A stretch of 64,000 nucleotides of DNA from Litsea cubeba (lineage: Eukaryota > Streptophyta > Magnoliopsida > Laurales > Lauraceae): positions 287,457 to 351,456 of the forward strand of contig WHSA01000342.1 of NCBI GenBank assembly GCA_012931725.1, read 5' to 3'. Shown here in pieces: positions 11,173 through 22,784 of the stretch; the stretch's first letter is position 1; the number at the start of each line of letters is the position of its first letter. A model generated the notes under the pieces. The model made no database searches. It saw only the letters and a list, made by a program, of their open reading frames with translations, and had not been told where the DNA came from. Position numbers and translations under genes: made by a program.

Positions 11173-11179
11173 TATAAAA
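11173..11179 (+). promoter_or_regulatory. TATA box of LTR
   Basis: GGCTATAAAAAGTGG is a good plant TATA context inside the probable LTR at 10585-11954. Confidence 0.5.
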
Positions 11180-11997
11180 AGTGGATTTTTGTTGGGGATT
11201 TGTGGCTGAACTTAAAGGAACTCTTGAGGCCAAGGAAGAACTACACTTTAAGGAGATTATTGAAGGACTAATGGGGCTAATCCATGGACTCAATCTTTGA
11301 TTCAAATCTCAAATGGGTGTGCTCTCTTTTCTCATTTAATCTCATGCTTTGTATTAATCTTTGATTTCTTTTAAAAGCATGCTCAAGTTTCTTAATGTTG
11401 TGTTCATGCATTGTTAAATCTTTGAACATGTTTAGTCATGAGGATACAACATATGTTTAGCTATTCACATGAGTTTTGTTTCAAGTTTCTACACTAACTT
11501 GCTAGAGTTAAGTTGTAATTTTTCAAATCAAGTTTCTTCATCTTGAAAACTCATGTGTTTTTCATTCTACTCTTTCATTTAAATATGATCAACATCTTTG
11601 CATCATTTAGTGTTTCATCCTTCTAAAAAGAGTTAGAGTGTTTTCTAGCATATGCATGAATCTTACACTTTCTCATTCATATGCATATGTCTAGAGTTTG
11701 GGCATTTCATTTTCAAATTAGCCTATTTAGAGGCATCTCATTGCACTTAATAGTTCTCTTATCCATGCATCATTAGGCATATTAATTAAGAGAAAATCAC
11801 TCGTTGTAAAGGTTGGTGCTTAGCCTTTAAAAGCATTTGTTGAGTTGTAATGGTTCATGCTTAGCCTTGAAAAGCATGGTGATGTGTTTGTAAGGTTCAA
11901 GGTGATCCTAACCTTAACTCGTTTTAGTGAAAATCCGGTAGGGTCCATCATAAGGTGACGACCCTCATATTTTACCTCCTAATGACCACCAAAATTA

Positions 11998-12273
11998 TGT
12001 TGTGTCGTGTGTGCGGAAGCGTGCGATCAACCAAGCAATCAAACAAGCCACAAAGAAGGAGGAACACAGATTTACGTGGTTCGGTGAATTTCACACTACG
12101 TCCACGGACAAAGCTCGGTTTCTTCTTAGTTTTCACTAATCAGAGTTTCTCCATACTCTAGGGTTACAACCACAAGGATAATATATAGGAAACTCAAATA
12201 CTAAACTACCCTTGAACCCTAATTACATTGGGCCTACAAAACGAGCCAAAACCCAAAACCCATAAACCTAACA
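11998..12273 (-). repeat. Copia-A 3' LTR
   Basis: 276 bp, starting TGTTGTG and ending CCTAACA on the + strand. By eye it differs from the other LTR by two substitutions and eight 1-bp indels, all in the first ~190 bp; the last ~85 bp are identical. Confidence 0.9.
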
Positions 12274-12290
12274 AATCTCCACCTAGGCGA
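12274..12290 (-). other. Copia-A polypurine tract
   Basis: On the - strand AGGTGGAGATT directly precedes the LTR start TGTTAGG, a typical Copia plus-strand primer. Confidence 0.65.
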
Positions 12291-12374
12291 GATTTGCAGG
12301 CCACAACATTTTCCACCTTGGCATGCAATCACACGCCTCCAAATGCACCCGTAGGCGCCAGCACCTGAAAGTGC

Positions 12375-15300
12375 TCAAACTCGCAGGATGTTGATCAAGT
12401 CTAAGCAATGCTTAAACTTGACCCCAGTCACAACCTTAGTCAGCATATCTGCGGGGTTATCAGCAGTCGCAATCTTCTTAAGGAGTATATCTCCCTCATC
12501 AACAATCTCCCGCACAAAATGATACCGTACGTCGATGTGTTTCGTACGTGAATGATGAACTTGATCATTTGCCAAACAAATTGCACTCTGACTATCACAA
12601 TGGACATCAATGTGCTCCTGAAAGATCCCCATGTCATCAAGCAAACCTTGAAGCCAAATAGCCTCCTTAATGGCCTCTGTCACCGCCATGTATTCTGCCT
12701 CAGTAGTCGACAAAGCAACTGTAGACTGTAACGTTGACCTCCAACTCACCGGTCCCCTTGCAAGAGTGAACACATAACCTGTAGTAGACCGACGCTTATC
12801 CAGATCACCAGCGTAATCCGAATCCACATATCCAACCACATTGTGACCAATACTATCATCCCGCTGAAACGACAAACCAACATCCACGGTACCCAGAATA
12901 TATCGTAGGATCCATTTCACCGCTTGCCAGTGCCCTTTTCCTGGATCATGCATATATCTGCTTACTATACTGACAGCTTGTGAAATGTCGGGCCTAGTAC
13001 ACACCATCGCATACATCAAACTACCAACAGCACTTTGATAAGGAACCTGAGCCATGTACTGACGCTCATCATCTGTGCTAGGAGACATAGCAGCGCTAAG
13101 CATGAAGTGAGAAGCAAGTGGTGTACTCACAGGTTTTTGCTTTTGCATCCATACCAAAACGCTGTAGTACCTTCTTCAAATATTGTTTCTGTGATAGACA
13201 AACCTTGCCTTGCACCCTGTCTCTCTGAATTTCCATACCAAGTATCTTCTTGGCTTCGCCCAAATCTTCATTTCAAATTCATTACTCATCTGAGTCTTCA
13301 ATTTTTCAATCTCCACCTTGCTCTTAGAAGCTATAAGCATATCATCGACATATAAGAGCAAATAAATGAAGGTTCCATTTCGTAGTTTGCGATAGTAGAC
13401 ACAATGATCAAAAGAACTCCGTGTGTACTTCTGTCCAATCATAAACTTATCAAATAGTTTGTACCACTGTCTCGGAGATTGTTTCAAACCATACAATGAT
13501 TTTTTTAGTTTACAAGCCAAATGTTCTTTACCAGCAGCCTTATACCCATCTGGTTGGGTCATGTAGATCTCCTCATTCAAATCACCATGCAAAAATGCAG
13601 TTTTAACATCGAGTTGCACTAACTCAAGATCAAATTGTGCCACCAAGGCTAACAAAATACGAATCGAAGAATGCTTCACAATGGGAGAGAATACCTCATT
13701 GTAGTCAATGCCTTCCTTCTGTGCGTAGCCTTTAGCCACCAATCTAGCCTTGTACCTGACACTGTCCTTTCCTGGAGATCCTTCCTTCATGGTGTAGACC
13801 CATTTGCACCCAATTGCTTTCTTCCCCTTAGGTAACTGTACTAGCTCCCAAGTGTCATTCTTATGAAGAGATTTCATTTCCTCATCCATTGCATTCTGCC
13901 ACTCTACACTTTCTGAATGCCTATTTGCTTCTTTGTAGGTAGTAGGAACACATTCTTCAACCATTGGAAGTGCATATGCCACCATGTCAGTGAACCGTTG
14001 AGGTTTTCGAATATTCCTTTTTGGTCTACTGGCTGCAATAGAATCTTCTTCTTCTTGCTCTTGTAGAGGCTTTTGAGCTGGAGTCTCCTCCTCATCTGTA
14101 TCATCACCCTCTAACTCAACTGGGACGATATCAAATTCCACCTGCTTCGATTTACCATTGGTCTTGCTTTCCTCCCGAGAGTCGTTTTGCTTGTTCTGTT
14201 TACACATAGCAGCTTCATCAAAAGTCACATCCCTGCTAAGAACAAGTTTCTTTGAATCTGGACACCATAGCCGGTATCCTTTCACACCACTGCTGAAACC
14301 CAAGAATATAGCTTTCTTGGCCCTTGGATCCAACTTACTCTCTGTGACATGGAAATAAGCAGGACAACCAAATATATGCAATTTATCATAATCAGTAGCG
14401 GGTTTTCCAGACCATACCTCAATGGGTGTTTTACCCTCCACCGCAGCAGAAGGCAACCTATTGATGAGATGACAAGCATAAGCAACTGCCTCACCCCAAA
14501 ACGCTTTGCCTAATCCAGAATTAGACAACATACACCGAACTTTCTCCAATATAGTGCGGTTCATGCATTCTGCCACCCCATTCTGTTGCGGAGTCCCACT
14601 AACTGTGAAATGCCTCACGATCCCCTCATCCTGACATACTTTCAAGAACGGATCAGACTTGTACTCTCCACCGTTATCTGACCTAAGCCTTTTGATCTTT
14701 CTGCCAGTCTGTGTTTCAATCATTTTCTTCCACTTCAAGAACACATTCAAAACTTCATCCTTGTGCTTCATGATGTACACCCATACTCTTCTGGAGAAGT
14801 CATCAACGAATGTAACAAAGTAGTGCATACCTCCCAAAGATGCCACTTTGGTAGGACTCCATACATCCGAATGAACATAGTCTAGTGTGCCTTGAGTGCG
14901 ATGGATCGCGGTGCCAAACTTCACTTTTGTCTGCTTGCCAAAAACACAATGTTCACAAAATCCCAACTTGCAGGTCTTTGCACCTTGCAACAAGCCTTGC
15001 TTAACCAAACCCTGCAATGCTTTCTCCCCAGCATGCCCTAGACGCATGTGCCACAATCTGGTAGTGTCTGTAACAGTTTCATTTGAACTATGAGATACTG
15101 TTGCTGCTCCACCTACAACTGTACTCCCTTGCAAGAAATACAGATTACCTCTTCGGACACCCTTCATTAACACAAGTGCACCATAAACAACTTTTAGATT
15201 TCCACCTTCCATGGTAATCTTGAAGTCTTTGGAGTCTAAAGCACCCAATGAGATAAGATTCTTCTTCAAATCCGGTACATACCGAACTTCTGTCAAAACT

Positions 15301-15713
15301 CTAACTGCTCCATCATGCATCTTCAAACGGATTTTTCCTATCCCTTTTGTTTTGCAAGCACTATCATTGCCCATCAAAACTGTTCCACCATCCAACTCTT
15401 GAAAGCTGGAAAACCATTCCCTGTTGGGACACATATGATAGGTACAACCCGAGTATAAAATCCATTCGTCAAAATGGCATACCAATGAAGAAACAGTCAA
15501 ATTAAAATCAGAATCATCATCTCCATCGTGTCCAATGTTTGCATCAGATTTATCTTTGTCCTTGTTTTTCAACTTTGGACAATCCTTCTTCCAATGCCCC
15601 TTTTTGCGACAAAACGCACATTCATCTTTTGCAGGTGGTTTTGATTTTCCTCTCGATTTAGAACGAGATTTACTACCAGATGTCCTAACATCTGATCTGC
15701 CTCTTATTGTCAA
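12375..15713 (-). pseudogene. Copia-A pol: zinc knuckle, protease, integrase, RT, RNase H
   Basis: Read from 15713 leftward: CCHC knuckle CAFCRKKGHWKKDC; protease motif WILYSGCTYHM, where the catalytic Asp of DSG is Tyr (codon 15453-15455); integrase zinc region (HMRLGHAGEKAL, CEHCVFGKQ) and catalytic core (HSDVW, SDNGGEY, NGVAE); RT with YVDD at 13341-13352; RNase H with YVDSDYAGDLDKRRSTTGY and TEAEYMA. The frame breaks at about 13266 (one G missing in KDLG) and is restored at about 13138 (one extra A before KPVSTPLASHF). The stop is at 12375. In an intact copy gag and pol form one polyprotein. The D-to-Y change alone should stop processing. Confidence 0.9.
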
Positions 15714-16349
15714 TGCATCAGATGATGAATCCCCGTGGGCCTATTTGTCCTTCTTCCGATATTCATTATTCATCAAAGCAGCAGACACAACATCATATTT
15801 AACCTCAGTCTTCCCGTTGATCAAAGTGTGAGTAAAATGATCATAACTATCGGGAAGTGAATTCAGAAGAAGTAATGCCTTATCTTCATCATCAACTTTC
15901 ACATCAATGTTCATCAAATCAGCAATAATCTTATTAAAATCATCGAGATGTTCAGTCATAGAAATACCTTGACGATACTCGAAGCAGAAAAGTTTCTTCT
16001 TCAAATAGATCCGATTCTCCAAGCTCTTGGTCATATACTTTTCCTCCAATTTCTGCCACAACTCTTTTGCAGAAGTTTCTCTCATCACTGAGTATTTCTG
16101 ATCCTTCGCGAGACATAATCTGATGGTGCTACATGCCTAACGATTGATCTTCTGCCATTCCTTATCTTCCATCTCTTTGGGCTTATCCTCGAGAGCAATT
16201 TCCAACTCTTGTTGGCTTAGAACATCTCTAACCTCACATTGCCACATACCAAAGTTATTGGTACCATCAAATTTCTCGACCTCGAATTTTGCATTCGAGA
16301 TGGTTGTCTTTGCTGATGATGAGCTTGCCATTTTGTTTCTGACTGTCAA
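15714..16349 (-). pseudogene. Copia-A gag (two in-frame TAG stops)
   Basis: The capsid protein begins at MASSSSAKTTISNAKFEVEK (Met at 16331; an in-frame Met also at 16349). It follows the TNT1-type pattern: FDGTNNFGMWQ, AKELWQKLEEKYM, YLKKKLFCFEY and LLLLNSLPDSYDHF. In-frame TAGs occur at 16137-16139 (after KINR, expected Q) and 15741-15743 (after KKDK, expected QAHGDSSSD). Both are CAG to TAG. Apart from these the frame is open through to pol. Confidence 0.88.
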
Positions 16350-17303
16350 ACTAACAATCCACTTCGTTCAGATCGTAGATCTAGTCGATACGAATCCAAC
16401 AAAAAAAAACGGAGCTCAATTCTGAGTCCGGATGCCTCCGAAACTCCCAAAACAATTCTGGCCGTCCAATTGGTCAAATCTGTCTTTGACTGTACTATTC
16501 GCTGACGTCAGCAGCTGCTGGAACGGGCCTCTCCTGCGCGGACTGGGCCAGGTCAGACCTGACCTGGACTGGACTTACACTGCAGGCTGGGCTTCTGGAA
16601 CGAGCAGGTCAGATCTGACCCGAACTGACCTGCGCAGAGCCCGGCCCAACTGGGTCTTCTTCTCCTTCTTCGGTTCTGGAACAGAACCAGCGACAGGGCA
16701 GCCCTGTCTTCTTCTTCTCCGGTGGCGACGACAGAGGGCGGCCGGAGTGCGCAGATAACGTCGACGACGGAGAAGATCTCCGGCGACGGCAGCGGTGATC
16801 GATGCCCGATTCAGAGATCGTCTGCGTGGCCCACCTCAGTGATCTGCTCCTTCTGTGCCGCTGCAATAGATTCAAAACCGATCTCTACTATTTTCTCAAC
16901 GATCCCGATCCAGACGTAGAGATCCAGACGATGATCACAAGTCTGATCCAAGTTTGATTTTAGATCACAAGGTTTAAACCCAGTCAGTCAACGACGATGA
17001 TCCCTCTCATCACACAACATTGTAGCCTTCCTTCCAAAGCGTCTGGAAGCATATCCGGCCACCATGGACCCAATCAATCCAGTAATATAGAGCGAGGACC
17101 TCTATTCTGTGGCCGCGCAATCTCTGACAAAAACATAGGTGCAGCTTGAATAACTAGACCGATGCCGGCACCGAGCAATAACCGTCCCAAAATGAGCATC
17201 CAAACTGCAACTGCTGCATCTCACCGACGGCTGTGTGATGCAACAAAGAACCTCTTCGAGATACGAAACAATCACAGTTGTTTATCGCGTACCACAACAA
17301 TGC
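16350..17303 (-). other. Copia-A 5' leader between primer site and gag
   Basis: Non-coding and GC-richer than its surroundings, with pyrimidine- and purine-rich patches. Short open frames here are not supported. The leader includes long GGCC/CTGGGC-rich stretches. Confidence 0.6.
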
Positions 17304-17316
17304 TCTGATAACAATT
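17304..17316 (-). other. Copia-A primer-binding site
   Basis: On the - strand, directly after the LTR end (CACAACA), the sequence AATTGTTATCAGAGC matches the TGGTATCAGAGC initiator tRNA-Met site with mismatches at the first bases. Confidence 0.65.
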
Positions 17317-17594
17317 TGTTGTGATCGTGTGTGCGGAAGCGTGCGATCAACAAGCAATCAAACAAGCCACTAAGAAGGAGAACACAGATTTACGTGGTTC
17401 GGTGATTTCACACCTACGTCCACGGACAAAGCTCGTTTTCTTCTTAGTTTTCACTAATCAGAGTTTTCTCCCATACTTCTAGGGTTACAACCACAAGGAT
17501 AATATATAGGAAACTCAAATACTAAACTACCCTTGAACCCTAATTACATTGGGCCTACAAAACGAGCCAAAACCCAAAACCCATAAACCTAACA
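17317..17594 (-). repeat. Copia-A 5' LTR
   Basis: 278 bp, partner of 11998-12273 with the same TG..CA ends. Confidence 0.9.
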
Positions 17595-18674
17595 ATTAAA
17601 GCTTGACAAAGATGACAAATTCTCTAAAAGAATATTTTTCTCACCCAATGAACTTTAGGTAGTAAATTTTGCACATTCTCGCTCACATTGGTAGTAGTGA
17701 GAACATTGTCTTATGTGAGATTGTGGTAAAGATCAGGTTGAGAGGAGAGAAGCATCTACATCAGTTGCATTCAATGTTTTAAAAAAGGCGAAGAAGTGCT
17801 AGTCAGATCAACACATTTAGCCTCCTTTGCTCCTGCCAAGAAATATGAGGATGATGTTTTGTGCCATGTAGCAGAAATGGATGTTGCTTGCATCATTTTG
17901 GGATGTCACATGGCTATTTGATCTTGATGTCATGGAGAGCATAACTTTCTTTCACAAGTCGACACCATGACCTCTTTCCAAGTATCACGTCTTTCATTCA
18001 CTTAAGGGTTGTGATGTGAGACTGCCATGGGCATGAGGTAAGATTTACAGACTACCTCCCTGCTAACTAGGTGGACGGTGGTTACTTTTTTCTCTTCCTT
18101 GCGAGGACATGAAGTCTTTCTAGTTTGTTTTCTACTTCATTAGGGCACCTCGGGACATGTTGAGGCAATTATCTCCCTTTGGGTGGCTGTATTACTAAGT
18201 TGAAATCAGCTCTTTCCAGCTTGCATATTTATAATCTATTAAACTTCCTATGTTTGTGGTGGATGGAATCGAAGGGATAGAAAGAGTGGAAAGATACATA
18301 AGAACCCAGTTGGTTGAGTGGGACCAAGTATGTAATGTGAAAAATGGGGACCTAGGGATCCAGTCAAGCATCACTGTTTGGGAAATGGCCTTGGCGTTTT
18401 GCTATGAATGATAATGGGTTATGGAGGCAGGTTTTAATTCATAAATATAACGTGGGGGTTTGCAGATGGGGGTCCTTTATCATGCTTCAGAGATATGAGA
18501 AGCTATTATTAATGTTAGAGAAGAAACTTTTTCTCTCCTGTCAAGAATCCATTAATTTTGTTTTGTGATGATAGTATGTGTGAGGATGTTCCTCTTAGCA
18601 GTTACTTCTCTTTTCATTGGACCTAAATATTTTTTTCTAGATAATCATGAATGTAATGGTTTTAAGGTTGTATG
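17595..18674. other. No gene recognised
   Basis: Flanking DNA between Copia-A and Copia-B. It continues the sequence left of 11998. Many stops are present and no domain was recognised. Confidence 0.55.
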
Positions 18675-19004
18675 TAAGAAACTTAAGAAGACGATATATT
18701 TTGAGAAAACCCTCTCTCTGGCTCTTATGTGTTTGAGAAGAGATGACTGATCAATATTTATTAATCAGTACAAGGAACTGTTTTTAAACAGACAAAACCT
18801 ATTACACAGTTACATGCCAGCTTAAACTGCCAAACAGTCACAGGTTGGTTTATGGACAGAAACCATTAAACAGTTACAGACTAGCAGTTGGGAAAGCTGC
18901 TGTGAACTTGCATGTGTGCAGAATCTCTGGACTTGCATGTGTGTAGTACAGTTCATATGTGTGGGGCCTCAATGATCTCATGTTTTGGTTCAGGTTGTCT
19001 ATTA
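18675..19004 (-). repeat. Copia-B 3' LTR
   Basis: 330 bp. On the - strand it begins TAATAGACAACCTG and ends in CTTA. It differs from the 5' LTR by many substitutions and small indels, so insertion is old. Confidence 0.88.
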
Positions 19005-19655
19005 CCCTCCTGCAAACGTGGCCGTCCAATAACACCAAGTTTGAGCAAGATACCATTAAAAACATATTGGAACGGAGGCTCGGTGAAAATATCAGCTAAT
19101 TGTTGAGAAGATGTAACAAAACTAGTGACAAGTAAGCCCAAGGCAACTTTCTCTCTGACAAAATGGTAATCCAATTCAATATGCTTAGTGCAAGGATGAA
19201 AAACTGGATTAACCAGCATGTAAAGGGCACTAAGGTTGTCACAAAATAAAATAGGAGTGCAATGAAGAAAAATTCCAATATCCCGAAGAACAAATGTTAA
19301 CCAAGTAAGCTCCGCAGTTGTAGAAGCCATAGCCCGATACTCAGCTTCTGCACTAGCACGAGCCACTGTTGTTTGCTTTTTGGCACACCTTCAAATGAGG
19401 TTAGCACCCAAAAAGGTGCAGTATCCAGTTGTAGAACGTCGTGTGAGAGAGCAACCTGCCCAATCTGCATCTAAGAAGCGTAAAGATCAAGAGTAGATTG
19501 TGTGAGAATGTGAAACCCAATGTCCATAGTCCCAGATAAATACTGCAGAATTCATTTGACTACCTGGAATGAGAAACTGTAGGTTTGTCCATATATTGGC
19601 AAACAAAATTAACTGAATAAGATAAATCAGGCTGGGTCATGGTCAACTACAACTA
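18953..19655 (-). pseudogene. Copia-B RNase H and C-terminus
   Basis: On the - strand from the nested element: LTMTQPDLSYSVNFVCQYM, then DADWAGCSLTRRSTTGYCTF, ASAEAEYRAMAS, DNLSALYM and TKHIELDYHFVREKV. These are the Copia RNase H motifs, with catalytic D, E and D present. A 6-bp TAGTTG duplication next to the nested insertion adds two stops, and a TGA occurs in LIS*; other frame breaks follow. The tail overlaps the 3' LTR. Confidence 0.85.
19005..19013 (-). other. Copia-B polypurine tract
   Basis: GCAGGAGGG on the - strand ends exactly where the LTR (TAATAG) begins. This supports the unusual LTR terminus. Confidence 0.65.
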
Positions 19656-19663
19656 CTGGAGAG

Positions 19664-20762
19664 CATGGTTCAAAATCACAGTATCGGCCGGGACAAAAAG
19701 CGATACGGTATCGGTCGCGGTTATCGGTCCGTCGCGGTCTTCGCGGTGTGAATTATTTTTTAACCCAAAATTTATTTTAAAAATATTTAAAAAATCCAGA
19801 ATATTAGAAAATGCTGGAAAACAATGTTTTTTTTCCATTAGTAACAACAATAAATCAAAATATCGGTCTCCCTAAGTCATGAAATCCTGTATCACCGTCT
19901 TATCCGGAATTGTATAAATTTTGCTTACAATTCAATAGATTTAGATGTATATACCAAAATAAGATAGAATATCACAAATTTTTATAAAATGCAACCATAA
20001 TTATGACTTTTGAACTGTCTGTTGGTGTGAAATTTTAGAAAATAAAGTTTGCACTCATCACTCAATCATCAAGTTGTGAATTGAAGAGTATCAAGATAGC
20101 ATATTTTATTATGATAATATGATAAAGCACAAAGCAATTGGACATTTATGATTTACTTTAAATGATGACAAATTTGAGTAACTATTTTACAAAAGATCTA
20201 AAAGATTTCAACTGAAATCCTAATTTTTAAAACCTCAAATAGTAAATTTAGCCTCAAAATGTGTAGATTTAAGATAATGAAAGGTACCTAGAACAAAAAG
20301 AGCATGCAATCATCATTTCTAAGCTATATTTAAATAATTTTATAAAAGAATTGCAAAAAAGAATACAAAATGCTAACCTCGGTAGAGTTGTATATGATTT
20401 TTAAAGACGAATTTAACAAAAAAATAGGTATTTTTGATGGCTTGATAGTGAAATATGTGTTGGGGAAGAAGGACAACATCTAATTTATTTGGAAGAAGGA
20501 AGAAAGGAGTAGAATAGGAGAAATGAAAAAAAAAAACTATAAATGTAGTAGGCCGATATTTTGACCGATATTTTTAAAATATCGACCGATATATCGGTCA
20601 GGACTGATAATTTGAGATATCGGCTAATAATATCCAATATTTTGGGGATTTTTAACAGAGCGACACCAAGACCGATAATCTTCAAATTATCGTACTGGTA
20701 TGGGCTGATACTGGTTCGTAATGGCCGATACGAACCAGTATCGGCCGAGAATTTAAACCATG
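19664..20762. mobile_element. Nested TIR element (hAT-like by TSD), non-autonomous
   Basis: It interrupts the Copia-B RT/RNase H frame. Both sides carry the 8-bp duplication CTGGAGAG (19656-19663 and 20763-20770). The ends are inverted: CATGGTTCAAA and TTTAAACCATG. The subterminal regions are full of CGGTATCGG / ATCGGCCGATA words, many of them palindromic. The 1099-bp interior is AT-rich with no transposase ORF. An 8-bp TSD points to hAT; because CATG is palindromic, 9 bp is also possible, which would suit a MULE. Confidence 0.8.
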
Positions 20763-20770
20763 CTGGAGAG

Positions 20771-21890
20771 CACCAATGATGCTGCGATAAAATGTTGCAT
20801 CATAAAAGGGGGCAGATGGATCAATGAACCTTTGCTTTTGAGCCATCAGAGTGGATATAGATTTACATCCCTTCATTTGAGCACGAGTAAGAAGATCCTT
20901 TGCATACTTGGATTGGGAGAGAAAGATACCACCATCAAAATAGGCAACCTCAATACCAAGAAAGTTGTGTAAGGGACCTAGATTTTTCATAGCAAATTCT
21001 CTGCTCAACTGATGAATAAAGTTGTGTAAAGGACCTAGATTTTTCATAGCAAATTCTCTGCTCAACTGATGAATAAACCAATCCAAGTAAGGGGGCGAAT
21101 CACCGGTAACAATAATGTCATCAATATATAAGAGTAATAATAATGTGCTAGCAATAGAATGACACACAAAAAGAGAAGAATCAGCCATACTGCAGAAAAA
21201 TCCAATGGAGACTAAATAATTACTGAATTCGTTGAACCAGGCGCGAGGTGCCTGCTTAAGACCATACAAAGCCTTCCTAAGTCGACGGACATGGGTAGGA
21301 AATGTATCATTAATGAAACCAGGAGGCTGATCCATAAACACAGTTTCTTTAAGAAAACCATGCAAGAAGGCATTTTAAACATCCAACTGTCGGATAGTCC
21401 AACCATAAACAGTAGAAATAGAAAGAATGGTACAAATTGTGGCTGGCTTAATTACAGGACTGAATGTCTCAGAAATATCTACTCCGGCTACTTGTTTATA
21501 TCCTTTTACAACAAGCAGGCCTTGAGTCGCTCTAAACTTCCATATGCTTTAAGTTTAGTTTTAAACACCCAGTGACACCAAATCACATTCATAGAAGGCT
21601 CACGTGGCACCAACTCCCACGTTTTATTGGCATGTAAAGTAGAAATTTCCTCTTGCATTGCTTGCAACCATCCAGGATGTGATAGAGCTATGTTAATTGA
21701 CTTAGGTTCCGATGGTATAGTTTCATGAGAATCAGTAGATAAAGAAAGAATGACTTGAGGCTTTATAGAATGTGATTTAGATTTAGTGTTGTACGGATGA
21801 CCAATTTGTGGAGGATTTAAAGTTCCAGCAGATTGCATAACATCTGTAGGGTTTGGAGTGGACGAGTCTTGCTGTAACAAATCAGAAGCA
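20771..21890 (-). pseudogene. Copia-B reverse transcriptase
   Basis: From the right: MQEEISTLHANKTWELVPR (~21660), then after frame breaks FLKETVFMDQPPGF, LRKALYGLKQAPRAWF, LLLYIDDIIVTG (active-site YIDD at 21118-21129) and FLGIEVAYF, ending RSIIGALQ at the nested element. A 57-bp in-frame tandem duplication repeats 19 residues (HQLSREFAMKNLGPLHNF and neighbours). At least one frameshift and a stop near 21375 break the frame. Confidence 0.88.
20961..21074. repeat. 57-bp tandem duplication in Copia-B RT
   Basis: Two near-identical 57-bp copies start AAAGTTGTGTAA at 20961 and 21018, differing at one base by eye. The length is a multiple of three, so the RT frame is kept but 19 residues are doubled just after the catalytic site. 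Confidence 0.9.
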
Positions 21891-21899
21891 TTTGATGTG

Positions 21900-22784
21900 G
21901 TTGGATAAGATGGCTGGACATCAGAAGTAGGTGTAGCTGACTATATCGAATCTGTTTGTGCCGGTGATTCAGGTATGTCGATGTTGTCATCCACAAGTCT
22001 TTTGGACCGATTTGAAAGAAATGAAGGCGCAATGTCAATAGGTACTGTGGGTTCTAAGGTTGAGTTGATTGAACAATCATCAATCCAATTTGAAAAAGTT
22101 GAGAGCTCCCCTTGAATTTTTATACCACTAGAGAGTACAGAAGAAGTGGCAAATGGAAAAAACCACATGCCTGGACATATGAATTCGATCAGTGTTATTA
22201 TGTAGACAACGATAACCTTATGTTGTCAACTGTAGCCCAAAAATATGCATGGTTGAGATTTCGGGCTGAATTTGTTAGCAGCCTTATGTTTTAACAAAGG
22301 AAAGCACAAAGCTCCGAAAACTCGAAAAGTAGAATAATTAGGAACCTTATTAAAAAGTAACTCATAAGGTGTGACTTCATTCCCAGTTGTACAGATGGTA
22401 GTCTATTAATTAAATAAACGGCTGTATAAAATGCCTCAACCCATTATTTTTTTGGTACTGAAGAATGAAATAGCATTGGTAAGCCCAATTCAACAATGTT
22501 TCAATGTTTCCGTCCAGCCACTCCATTTTGTTCAAGAGTATTGGGAGAAGAAACCTGTCGGATAATCCCCTCACTAATTAAATGAGTAAAAAATTGAGAA
22601 CTGGAAAACTCTCCCCCCTCCATCACTCTGAAAAATCTTTAGAGTCAAATCGTCTCTCGACTAATTTTTGAAATTTTAGAAATACGAGAACTCAGATTTT
22701 CACTTCAAGGGATATATCCATGAGAAACGGGAGTAATCACTAATGGAAACAACATAATAAGCAAATTGCTGATTAGATAGAATT
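21900..22784 (-). pseudogene. Copia-B integrase remnant
   Basis: The - strand gives FAYYVVSISDYSRFSWIYPLK, then in other frames IFQSDGGG, VSSPNT and NGVAGRKH. These are integrase core motifs, but the catalytic Glu of NGVAE is Gly, and frameshifts and stops are frequent. The segment ends at the nested solo LTR. Confidence 0.75.

Larger units (their letters stand above)
10585..11954 (+). mobile_element. Probable solo LTR (Copia, SIRE-like)
   Basis: The sequence starts TGTTAGAG, has four GTCGAC palindromes at 11011-11143 and a TATA box at 11173, followed by a T-rich non-coding R/U5-like part with repeated GGTTGGTGCTTAGCC-like words. GTGAC occurs directly before the start (10580-10584) and again at 11955-11959, inside a longer near-repeat (CATCATAGGTGAC at 10572, CATCATAAGGTGAC at 11946). 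The right end is not CA, so the limits are uncertain. No primer site or ORF is attached. Confidence 0.45.
11998..17594 (-). mobile_element. Copia-A: complete Copia LTR retrotransposon (Tork/TNT1-like)
   Basis: It is flanked by TG..CA LTRs at 11998-12273 and 17317-17594. Flanks read AATTA|TGTTG and AACA|ATTAA, a TSD of 4 bp (ATTA), or 5 bp if one A was lost. On the - strand the order is LTR, primer site, leader, gag, protease, integrase, RT, RNase H, polypurine tract and LTR, i.e. Copia order (integrase before RT). The gag resembles TNT1. The coding region has two nonsense codons, two frameshifts and a mutated protease, so it is defective. The LTRs are close to identical, so insertion was recent. 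Confidence 0.92.
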
